Below, in pieces: positions 6,615 through 13,601 of a DNA stretch of 15,750 bases. Source of the DNA: Oligoflexaceae bacterium. GTDB taxonomy: Bacteria; Bdellovibrionota_B; Oligoflexia; Oligoflexales; Oligoflexaceae. Made by a program: the position numbers and the translations under genes. The notes beneath the pieces are model-generated. The model did no database searches. It saw only the letters and a program-made list of their open reading frames with translations, and was not told where the DNA came from. The first letter of the stretch is position 1; the number at the start of each line of letters is the position of its first letter. The stretch lies in the NCBI GenBank assembly GCA_947474445.1, contig CANJJY010000049.1:1-15750 (forward strand), in the 5' to 3' direction.

Positions 6615-8219
6615 ATGCGGATACAATCAAAGATCGATCGGGGCAGCGACCAGTTTGCCAGCAATCAAATGTTTCACCGCGACCTCGCTCGCGAGCTCGA
6701 GGCGCGTCTCGGCGTGAGCTTTGCCGGTGGCGGCCCTGCCGTGCAGGAGCAACTGCGTAAGCAAGGCAAGCTCCCTGCGCGCGAGAGGATCCAATTGCTC
6801 ATCGATCGCGGCACGGAGTTCCTCGAACTCTCGAGTCTTGCCGGTCTCGATCTCTACGACACTCCTGTTCCGAGCGGTGGCATCGTCACCGGCATCGGCA
6901 CCATCCACGGCCGACCTTGCATGATCGTCGCCAACGATGCCTCGGTCAAGGGCGGCACCTATTTTCCGATTACCGTAAAAAAGCATCTGCGTGCCCAAGA
7001 AATAGCCGAACAGAACCATCTGCCCTGCATTTATCTCGTCGATTCGGGGGGTGCTTTTCTGCCGATGCAGGACGAAGTTTTTCCTGACAAAGACGACTTT
7101 GGCCGGATCTTCTACAATCAAGCTCGCATGAGCGCCAAGGGCATTCAGCAAATCGCCAGCGTCCATGGCTTTTGCACAGCGGGTGGCGCCTATATCCCAG
7201 CGATGGCCGATCAAAGCGTCATCGTCAAAGGCACAGGAACGATTTTTCTCGCCGGCCCTCCGCTCGTCAAAGCGGCGACGGGCGAGGAAGTGACGGCTGA
7301 GGAGCTCGGTGGGGCACGCGTGCACACAGCGACCAGCGGTGTGGCTGATCACATGGCGGAAAACGACGAGCACGCGCTGCAGATCGTTAGACAGATCGTG
7401 CGTTATCTCGGTCAGGGAGCTCAATCCCCCATCAAGCTATCGCCCCCGGAAGAGCCTCTCTATGATCCCGAGGAACTGCTCGGTGTGGTCCCGCGCGATC
7501 CGCGCAAGGCCTTCGATATCCGCGAAGTGATCGCGCGCCTCGTCGATGGTTCGCGGCTGTTTGAGTTCAAACCTAATTACGGCACGACACTGATCACCGG
7601 CTTTGCTCATATCGAAGGAATGCCGGTCGGTATCCTCGCCAACAACGGCGTTCTCTTTTCTGAAAGCGCCTTGAAGGGCACTCACTTCATCGAACTCTGT
7701 ACCCAAGAACATATTCCTCTCCTCTTTCTGCAAAACATCACCGGCTTTATCGTCGGCAAAAAATATGAACACGGCGGCATCGCCAAAGACGGCGCAAAGC
7801 TGGTGCACGCTGTCGCCAATGCCCAGGTGCCAAAGATCACCATGATCGTCGGTGGAAGCTTTGGAGCCGGCAATTACGGAATGTGCGGCCGCGCCTATGA
7901 ACCGCGTTTTCTCTTCATGTGGCCGAACGCCAAGATTTCAGTCATGGGTGGCGAGCAGGCCGCTGACGTTCTGGCGACGGTTAAGGTGCAGCAGCTTGCC
8001 AAACAAGGCAAGAGTCTAAGTCCGCTCGAGATTTCGCAGATTCGGCAGCCGATCCTCGACAAATACGAACGCGAGAGCGCCGCGACCTATTCCAGCGCCA
8101 GACTCTGGGACGACGGGATCATTGATCCGCGTCGCAGTCGGAAGGTACTCGCCATGGCTTTGGCCAGTACGCTTCATCATGCCTGGCAGGAAACGCGCAA
8201 CGGTGTGTTTCGGATGTAG
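6615..8219 (+). CDS. Acyl-CoA carboxylase carboxyltransferase (beta) subunit, methylcrotonyl/geranyl-CoA type
   Basis: This is the biotin-dependent carboxyltransferase subunit, 534 residues, the normal length for MCC/GCC beta chains. It moves the carboxyl group from carboxybiotin to an enoyl-type acyl-CoA. The N-terminal half has the family signature NDASVKGGTYFPITVKKHL (107-125), IYLVDSGGAFLP (139-150) and CTAGGAYIPAM (187-197), with the oxyanion-type GG at 190-191. The C-terminal half has FLQNITGFIVGKKYEHGGIA (371-390), SFGAGNYGMCGRAY (415-428) and SVMGGEQAADVLA (442-454). These features match methylcrotonyl/geranyl-CoA carboxylases more closely than propionyl-CoA or acetyl-CoA enzymes. ATG 6615 gives the usual family N-terminus (IxSKIDxxS...F..N). 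The only purine-rich site, GGGGGAG at 6595-6601, is 13 bases away, so initiation may be weak. The biotin carboxylase partner is encoded two genes downstream. Confidence 0.93.
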   Translation: MRIQSKIDRGSDQFASNQMFHRDLARELEARLGVSFAGGGPAVQEQLRKQGKLPARERIQLLIDRGTEFLELSSLAGLDLYDTPVPSGGIVTGIGTIHGRPCMIVANDASVKGGTYFPITVKKHLRAQEIAEQNHLPCIYLVDSGGAFLPMQDEVFPDKDDFGRIFYNQARMSAKGIQQIASVHGFCTAGGAYIPAMADQSVIVKGTGTIFLAGPPLVKAATGEEVTAEELGGARVHTATSGVADHMAENDEHALQIVRQIVRYLGQGAQSPIKLSPPEEPLYDPEELLGVVPRDPRKAFDIREVIARLVDGSRLFEFKPNYGTTLITGFAHIEGMPVGILANNGVLFSESALKGTHFIELCTQEHIPLLFLQNITGFIVGKKYEHGGIAKDGAKLVHAVANAQVPKITMIVGGSFGAGNYGMCGRAYEPRFLFMWPNAKISVMGGEQAADVLATVKVQQLAKQGKSLSPLEISQIRQPILDKYERESAATYSSARLWDDGIIDPRRSRKVLAMALASTLHHAWQETRNGVFRM

Positions 8220-8292
8220 CGGCGCGGGTCGAGGCTAGAGATTCCCAACATCAAGAGAACAGAATTTTAGATTACGATAAAAAGGGGCAGAG

Positions 8293-10113
8293 ATGAGTCA
8301 AAAGAAAAGTATTCGGATCGGCAATGCGGGCGGTTATTGGGGCGATGATCCGGGTGCTCTCGAGCGACAGGTCAAGGGCGGCAAACTCGATTACATCAGC
8401 ATGGATTTTCTCGCTGAGATCACGATGTCTATCCTTCAAAAACAGCGGCAGAGCGATCCGCAGCTTGGCTACGCGCGCGATTTTCTGCCCATGCTGAAGG
8501 GAGTTCTGCCCCAGCTGATGGAGAATGGCACGACGCTGATCACCAACGCCGGTGGGGTTAATCCCCAGGCCTGCGCGCAAGCTATCGCTCAGATGGCCGA
8601 GGGACTTGGCCTCAAACCCCGTATCGCCATCGTGTATGGCGACGATATCCTGCCCGATCTCACGCGCCTTCATGCTCAAGGGATTGAATTCAAGAACATG
8701 GAGAGTGGCGAGGACTTCGCCACGGTCCAGGCGCGCATCCAAGCGGCAAACATCTATTTTGGAGCAGCTCCGGTCGTCGCGGCCCTGAAATGGAATCCTC
8801 ACATCATCGTCACGGGCCGCGTAACGGATACCGGCATCACCATGGCGCCGATGATCCACGAATTCGGCTGGTCACTGCGCGATTGGGACAAGCTCGCGGC
8901 TGGTATCGTCGCGGGTCACATCATCGAGTGCGGCTCGCAGTCGACCGGTGGCAATTTCACCGACTGGGAAAAAGTCACTGACTTTCATAACATCGGTTAT
9001 CCCATCGTCGAAGTCGAAGATAACGGAACGTTCTACGTGACCAAGCACCCAGGGTCTGGGGGCCTCGTCTCCCTCGATACGGTGCGTGAACAGCTCTTCT
9101 ATGAAATGGGTAGTCCACAGGCCTATCTCACGCCCGACGTCGTCGCTGATTTCAGCACGATTCATTTGGAAGAAGCGGGACCGCAAAGAGTCAAGGTCAG
9201 CGGCATCAAAGGCTACGAGCCGACGCCTCTCTACAAGGTATCGATGGCCTACGAAGAGGGATACAAGTCAACCGGCTCCATCATGATTTCGGGACCGTCA
9301 GCTCGCAAGAAGGCCGAAGCATTTGCGCGCATCTTCTGGAAGCGCTGTGCCGGTCCGTTTGAAGAAACGCTGACCGAATACGTAGGCTTCAACGCCTGTC
9401 ATCGTTCCCTCGTGCATCAGGAAGACGGCAATGAAATTCTGCTCCGTCTTGGCGCGAGAGCAGCCGAAGAAAAAGATCTCAGGCCCTTTGGCAAGATGAT
9501 TCCCTCTCTTATTCTCAGTGGACCTCCCGGAGTGGCCGTGATCGGCGGCGTTCCTAAACCACAAAAGGTCATGAGTTACTGGCCCGCACTGATGCCGAAA
9601 GAAGCGATCATCCCACGCATTGCCCTTTACGAGCAGGGCCAGTTGATCGAAGAAAAATCGGTCAATGACACGCCGACAGGTCGTTTTGTCCCCTCGGCCC
9701 GAGAAGAGCAAGTGGCCACCACAGCGTCTTTGACCATGGCGCAGGTCCTTGCTGCCCAAGAGAAAGCGAAAGATCCCCTGCCGCTTTTCAGCATTGCTCT
9801 GGCGCGCAGTGGCGACAAGGGCGACACGGCGAACATAGGAGTCTTGGCGCGCAGTCCAGCTGCTTATCGATTCCTCGATCAGTTTTTAAGCGCGCAGCGG
9901 GTCAAGGATTGGTTCCAAGAGCTCTGTGTCGGTCGCGTCACGCGCCATAGCTTGCCCAATATGCAGGGCTTTAACTTTCTGCTCGAGGAATCCTTGGGTG
10001 GCGGCGGAACCAAGACTTTGCGCATCGACGCGCAGGGCAAAACCTTTGCCCAGGCCTTGCTTGCGCAGAAGGTTGAGTTGCCAGCCGAACTTCGCAAGGA
10101 AAGTGCACGATGA
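8293..10113 (+). CDS. AtuA-family protein (DUF1446) with C-terminal ferredoxin-fold-like domain
   Basis: The product is 606 residues and lacks a signal peptide or membrane segment. Residues from about 6 to 455 match the DUF1446/AtuA family: IRIGNAGGYWGDDP at the start, LITNAGGVNPQAC (82-94), VTGRVTDTGIT, GHIIECGSQSTGGNFTDW, TKHPGSGGLVS and a VGFNACHRS segment. After a linker, residues from about 495 on form the second domain often fused to it (LFSIALARSGDKGDTANIG...). AtuA was named from the acyclic terpene utilisation cluster of Pseudomonas, where it is needed for growth on citronellol/geraniol; its chemical role is unknown to me. Here it sits between the two subunits of an acyl-CoA carboxylase. 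AGGGG about 6 bases ahead supports ATG 8293. Its end overlaps the next start by ATGA (10110-10113), implying matched synthesis with the biotin subunit. Confidence 0.9.
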   Translation: MSQKKSIRIGNAGGYWGDDPGALERQVKGGKLDYISMDFLAEITMSILQKQRQSDPQLGYARDFLPMLKGVLPQLMENGTTLITNAGGVNPQACAQAIAQMAEGLGLKPRIAIVYGDDILPDLTRLHAQGIEFKNMESGEDFATVQARIQAANIYFGAAPVVAALKWNPHIIVTGRVTDTGITMAPMIHEFGWSLRDWDKLAAGIVAGHIIECGSQSTGGNFTDWEKVTDFHNIGYPIVEVEDNGTFYVTKHPGSGGLVSLDTVREQLFYEMGSPQAYLTPDVVADFSTIHLEEAGPQRVKVSGIKGYEPTPLYKVSMAYEEGYKSTGSIMISGPSARKKAEAFARIFWKRCAGPFEETLTEYVGFNACHRSLVHQEDGNEILLRLGARAAEEKDLRPFGKMIPSLILSGPPGVAVIGGVPKPQKVMSYWPALMPKEAIIPRIALYEQGQLIEEKSVNDTPTGRFVPSAREEQVATTASLTMAQVLAAQEKAKDPLPLFSIALARSGDKGDTANIGVLARSPAAYRFLDQFLSAQRVKDWFQELCVGRVTRHSLPNMQGFNFLLEESLGGGGTKTLRIDAQGKTFAQALLAQKVELPAELRKESAR

Positions 10114-12110
10114 AAAAAATCCGCCGTGTCTTCATCGCCAATCGCGGCGAGATTGCTCGCCGTATCGCGATCGGGGCTCGCAGTCTCGGCATCGAAGTCG
10201 CCGTCCTCTACAGTGGCGAAGCGCCGCCCGCCTTCCTCGAAGGCTTGGTCCATCACTTCATCAAAGTCGAGGAAGAAAATCCTGCTCTGTATCTCAATGC
10301 CGACCTGATGGTGCAGTTCGCTGTGCAAGCGTCTTGCGACGCCGTGCATCCCGGCTTCGGTTTTCTCTCAGAAAATGCAAGTTTTGCCGCTGCCGTCGAG
10401 TCAGCCGGCCTGATTTGGATAGGGCCCTCTCCGGCCTCCATCCGCTCGATGGCCTCCAAGGCGGCCGCGCGCGAAATTGCCCAAAAGCATCAGGTGCCGA
10501 CAGTTCCCGGCATCGAACGTTTGCCCATCACCGATGATGGGGCGCATCTGAAGGTCGTGAAGGCTTTCGTCCGTGAGCACGGCTTTCCCGTGCTACTCAA
10601 AGCCGCGATGGGCGGTGGCGGTAAGGGCATGCGGGTCGTGCGGCAGGAGTCCGAACTGGAGGAAGCGATTCGTCGGGCTCAGTCCGAGGCTCTCAATGCC
10701 TTTGGCGATGCCGCTTTGATCCTCGAACGATACGTGGAATTTCCCCGCCACGTCGAAGTTCAGATTCTCGGCGATAGCCATGGCCACGTCTATGCGCTGG
10801 GCGATCGCGATTGTTCGGTGCAGAGGCGCCATCAAAAGATCATCGAAGAAGCTCCTGCCCCCGGACTGACGGACGACACGCGTCGCTGCATGCAAGAGGC
10901 GGCGGTGCGTCTCGCTCAATCGGTGCAGTATTGCTCCGCGGGAACAGTAGAATTTCTGGTTGATTGGTCACCGGCCGTTCGAGCGAGCGGTCAGCAGCCA
11001 TTCTTTTTTCTAGAAATGAACACCCGGCTTCAGGTCGAGCACCCCGTGACCGAGCAAATTTTCAACGAAGATTTGGTCGTCTGGCAATTCAGAATCGCCG
11101 CGGGCGAATCGATTGAAGGCCGTCTCAACCTCCATGCCCAAGGTCACAGCATCGAGCTGCGGCTTTACGCCGAAGACGCAGCCCAGCGTTTTCTGCCGGC
11201 ACCCGGTCCTGTCTTCGGTTTTCTCCCCGCTCAGTTGCCCGGCATCCGCTGGGAGATGGGCATCGACAGCCTCGATGAAATCACCACCCGCTTTGATCCG
11301 ATGATCGCCAAACTCGTCGCCACCGGCGCCACCCGCTCGCAGGCGATCGAGCGATTGATTCAAGCTTTGCAGCAGACCGTCTTAGCGCTGCCCATCAGCA
11401 ATATTCCTTTTCTTCTGAGCATTCTGCATCATCCGCGATTTACGGGCGATCAACCGACCACGCGATTCATCGAAGAGCAGCTCGATAGTCTTCACGCCTG
11501 GATTCAGACTCTGCGGGATCGCTGGGAAACTCAAGCCGCAAGCGCGATGCAGCAGATCGCCACCACGTTCAGTCCGGCGCCCTCTCTCGCTCTCGGCCCC
11601 CTGGCAACTCTGACCCAACATGTCTTCCAAAAGCCCACCGAGCGGAAGACGCCCTTGGAGTTGCATGTTTCTGAATCCGTGCTTTTAACTCTACCCCAGA
11701 GATTTCCACGGCGACGGAGTCAGGTAGGCCGCGGACTCTTTCGCGAGGGGGGAGGTTGGCAGAGCTTTACCTACTGCCAAGGCCCCTGGAACGGCGGCTA
11801 TGTACGCTGGATCGCCATCGAAGGCCAGCCATTCATTCGCTTAGAGCAGGCCGAGGATGACCTGGCGAGCGCTCATGGCCCATCCAGCAGTCATCAAGTC
11901 AATGCCCCTGTCCCTGGCAAAGTCGTCAAGGTTCTCATCAAAGCGGGGGACGAAGTCGAAGAGCGTCAGGTCGTCTTAATTCTCGAATCGATGAAGATGG
12001 AATTCGAAGTGCAGGCCGTGCGCCGGGGTCGTATTCTATCTGTGTTGGTGGAGGCAGGACAGCAGGTTCAGGCCGACGAACTGCTAGCGCAATGGCATCA
12101 GGAAACCTAA
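10110..12110 (+). CDS. Acyl-CoA carboxylase alpha subunit: biotin carboxylase plus biotin carrier domain
   Basis: The product is 666 residues, the standard size of MCC/GCC/PCC alpha chains. It carboxylates its own biotin with ATP and bicarbonate, then presents it to the carboxyltransferase. In order: the biotin carboxylase N-domain (FIANRGEIARR at 8-18, HPGFGFLSENA at 80-90), the ATP-grasp domain with glycine-rich loop MGGGGKGM (167-174), catalytic MNTRLQVEHPVTE (303-315), the C-domain (RFDPMIAKLV, 394-403), and a poorly conserved middle region (about 470-590) like the BT linker of MCC alpha chains. Last is a biotinyl domain (596-664) with NAPVPGKV and the attachment site ESMKM, biotin on Lys629. 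About 12 residues (285-296) sit between EFLVD and FFFLEMN, somewhat longer than usual. The partner is most likely the beta subunit encoded at 6615-8219. Confidence 0.94.
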   Translation: MKKIRRVFIANRGEIARRIAIGARSLGIEVAVLYSGEAPPAFLEGLVHHFIKVEEENPALYLNADLMVQFAVQASCDAVHPGFGFLSENASFAAAVESAGLIWIGPSPASIRSMASKAAAREIAQKHQVPTVPGIERLPITDDGAHLKVVKAFVREHGFPVLLKAAMGGGGKGMRVVRQESELEEAIRRAQSEALNAFGDAALILERYVEFPRHVEVQILGDSHGHVYALGDRDCSVQRRHQKIIEEAPAPGLTDDTRRCMQEAAVRLAQSVQYCSAGTVEFLVDWSPAVRASGQQPFFFLEMNTRLQVEHPVTEQIFNEDLVVWQFRIAAGESIEGRLNLHAQGHSIELRLYAEDAAQRFLPAPGPVFGFLPAQLPGIRWEMGIDSLDEITTRFDPMIAKLVATGATRSQAIERLIQALQQTVLALPISNIPFLLSILHHPRFTGDQPTTRFIEEQLDSLHAWIQTLRDRWETQAASAMQQIATTFSPAPSLALGPLATLTQHVFQKPTERKTPLELHVSESVLLTLPQRFPRRRSQVGRGLFREGGGWQSFTYCQGPWNGGYVRWIAIEGQPFIRLEQAEDDLASAHGPSSSHQVNAPVPGKVVKVLIKAGDEVEERQVVLILESMKMEFEVQAVRRGRILSVLVEAGQQVQADELLAQWHQET

Positions 12111-12296
12111 GTGCAAGCGCGCGGGAAAAGCGGTGAAAGGTCCTCGCTTTCGGTGAGGCACCCGGTAAAAAATCGTCGCTTCTCCCGTCCAGCATGCTAT
12201 CGTTCGAGCGATAGGCGTCTAGACAATTTGCAGCAAAATCAACTTTGTGCCATTATTAATCCTGCGTAGGACGCAGTGACGGGAAAAGGAGTCCCC
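12111..12296. other. Intergenic region with several short hairpins
   Basis: This gap of 186 bp follows the carboxylase module and precedes an unrecognised gene on the same strand. No further gene is supported. Three short inverted repeats lie here. CCTCGC/GTGAGG (12142-12158, one G-T pair, loop TTTCG) might help end the carboxylase transcript. CTATCG/CGATAG (12197-12214) is the second. CTGCGT/ACGCAG (12262-12276) lies directly ahead of the next ribosome binding site. None is followed by a proper T-tract, and I found no convincing -35/-10 pair at normal spacing. Confidence 0.4.
12262..12276 (+). promoter_or_regulatory. Leader hairpin immediately upstream of the ribosome binding site of the 12297 gene
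   Basis: CTGCGT (12262-12267) pairs perfectly with ACGCAG (12271-12276) across a three-base loop AGG. The stem ends about ten bases before the AAAAGGAG Shine-Dalgarno sequence (12284-12291) and 20 bases before ATG 12297. Such a position could affect translation or mRNA stability, but a six-base stem may also arise by chance. Confidence 0.25.
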
Positions 12297-13238
12297 ATGC
12301 CATTTCAGACCTTCATGATTGAATCGGGGTTTAAAGTTTTGGCAATGGCTCGCCTGGGCTCGTGCGAATACAGCATTGTCCTTTACCTCCTGAATTGTGC
12401 CGTAACCGGTCTTCATGAGTTGATCACGAACGAACGCGAGTTTGGTTCTTTGATTGGCTATCCTGAAGACCAGCTCCAGCAAGCGATGCAGAATTTAGCC
12501 CAGCGTAATATCATCGTTGTCAAGGTTCACGAGCAGCATCAATCGACGAGTCGCCAGTCGCTACGGATTGGCATTCAGTATGATGTGCATCTGTGGCAGC
12601 TCAACTTTGACAAGGATGTGACGAGTCACGATGCAGTGGTCTTTCCATTCAAACGTGAATCGAACGTCCATTACCTGCAGCCTCGGGAAAACGTCGACAT
12701 CACCCCCACGATTCGTCATCCATTACCGACATGGAAGCGTATCCTTGAGACCTTTTTAGAGGGTCGTGATGATTTGAACGAGCATGAATTACTCAATGCC
12801 GAGCGTGATGCTAATATATTAGTCGATACGCATCCGGTCGATCAGGTGCTGCTGATGTTAAGACACTTTGGCACGCGAATTCCGACCTTGAGTCTCTTAG
12901 CGAGTGCCTGGCAGCACTACCAGACCTTGTTCGAGGAAGAGACTGAGAAAGTCGACATTCTCGAAGCGCGGCATAAGCATCTTGAATCGGATCATCGGCT
13001 CAGAGATGCCGTGGAACTTCTTCTGCAGCAAAAGACTGAGTCGCGATTGAACGAGGAAGAGATCGGTGTCCTGGAGATCTTGTTCAATCATAGGCATCCG
13101 CGTCGGCAGCTGTTTTGGGCATTTCAGTCGCGCGGCCGCTATCCGAATCTAAAAGAATTCTTTGATCAGAACAGTTATCTGATGCTGCCTGTGACGTCTT
13201 CGGGAACCGTTTTTAAAAAGCGGCCGCATCAGGACTAA
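12297..13238 (+). CDS. Unrecognised protein with winged-helix-like N-terminus
   Basis: I do not recognise a family. The product is 313 residues, soluble, with no signal peptide. Residues of about 18-100 look like a winged helix-turn-helix: a hydrophobic first helix (MARLGSCEYSIVLYLLN), a short helix (EREFGSLIG), a putative recognition helix (EDQLQQAMQNLAQRN) and a strand-turn-strand wing (IIVVKVHEQ...LRIGIQYDVHLW). This layout resembles replication-initiator/DnaD-type or transcription-factor wHTH domains, but it is only a pattern reading. The C-terminal half is helical and charged, with a possible coiled coil around residues 204-255, and ends in Arg/Lys-rich sequence. The frame is open to GTG 12276, but AAAAGGAG five bases ahead of ATG 12297 settles the start. 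A small lipoprotein gene follows closely. Confidence 0.8.
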   Translation: MPFQTFMIESGFKVLAMARLGSCEYSIVLYLLNCAVTGLHELITNEREFGSLIGYPEDQLQQAMQNLAQRNIIVVKVHEQHQSTSRQSLRIGIQYDVHLWQLNFDKDVTSHDAVVFPFKRESNVHYLQPRENVDITPTIRHPLPTWKRILETFLEGRDDLNEHELLNAERDANILVDTHPVDQVLLMLRHFGTRIPTLSLLASAWQHYQTLFEEETEKVDILEARHKHLESDHRLRDAVELLLQQKTESRLNEEEIGVLEILFNHRHPRRQLFWAFQSRGRYPNLKEFFDQNSYLMLPVTSSGTVFKKRPHQD

Positions 13239-13304
13239 GATATGAGAGCGGATACGGGCAGAGTATTTTTAACAGAACGCAGCTTGCATCAAGGGAGAGA
13301 GTGG

Positions 13305-13601
13305 ATGAAAGAATTGAAAGTTTTAGCGGCGCTGTCTTTCATCCTGACGCTTTCAACTTCTTGTCGGACGACTTCAGACAAGCCCGCTGATGGCGCCGCC
13401 ACTGAAGTGCCAGAATACGATGGTTCAGCTGACTCGACTGAAACTCTCCCCGATTGCAGCCCTGAAATGGTCGGAAGTCAATTCTGGGTTCGCCAAGCAA
13501 AAACAGCCTATGAGTGTGCTCAAGAAGGCAAGTGGGAAGCGCGAGGCCACGAGGATCCAGATGATCCTAAAAACTTTGGGCCTCGGTCGATAAAAGATTA
13601 A
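13305..13601 (+). CDS. Small lipoprotein with a paired-cysteine C-terminal motif
   Basis: The product is 98 residues and starts with a lipoprotein-type signal: MKELK, a hydrophobic core (VLAALSFILTL) and a lipobox-like STSC with Cys20 as the acylation site. An acidic Thr/Ser-rich linker follows (about 22-46). A short segment DCSPEMVGSQFWVRQAKTAYEC...GKW comes next, in which two cysteines flank an aromatic stretch and are followed by GKW. This resembles small disulphide modules seen near the ends of some secreted bacterial proteins. The function is unknown. GGGAG at 13293-13297 is seven bases ahead of ATG 13305. An in-frame ATG at 13242 also has AGGA upstream, but it would give an unusually long 41-residue signal peptide. 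The stop codon overlaps the stop of the convergent acidic-protein gene (shared TTAA, 13598-13601). Confidence 0.7.
   Translation: MKELKVLAALSFILTLSTSCRTTSDKPADGAATEVPEYDGSADSTETLPDCSPEMVGSQFWVRQAKTAYECAQEGKWEARGHEDPDDPKNFGPRSIKD

Noticed and set aside
6627..7424. Long antisense open frame (265 codons) opposite the carboxyltransferase gene
   Set aside because: It lies wholly inside a convincing conserved gene on the other strand, and its translation has no recognisable motif. It is a by-product of codon use in the real gene.
12142..12158. Hairpin CCTCGC/GTGAGG after the carboxylase module as an intrinsic terminator
   Set aside because: The stem includes a G-T pair and no T-run follows. It is mentioned only in the intergenic note.
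13242..13304. ATG 13242 as the start of the lipoprotein
   Set aside because: AGGA lies upstream, but the resulting 41-residue export signal with a charged 21-residue leader is unlikely. ATG 13305 gives a standard lipoprotein signal and a good ribosome binding site.
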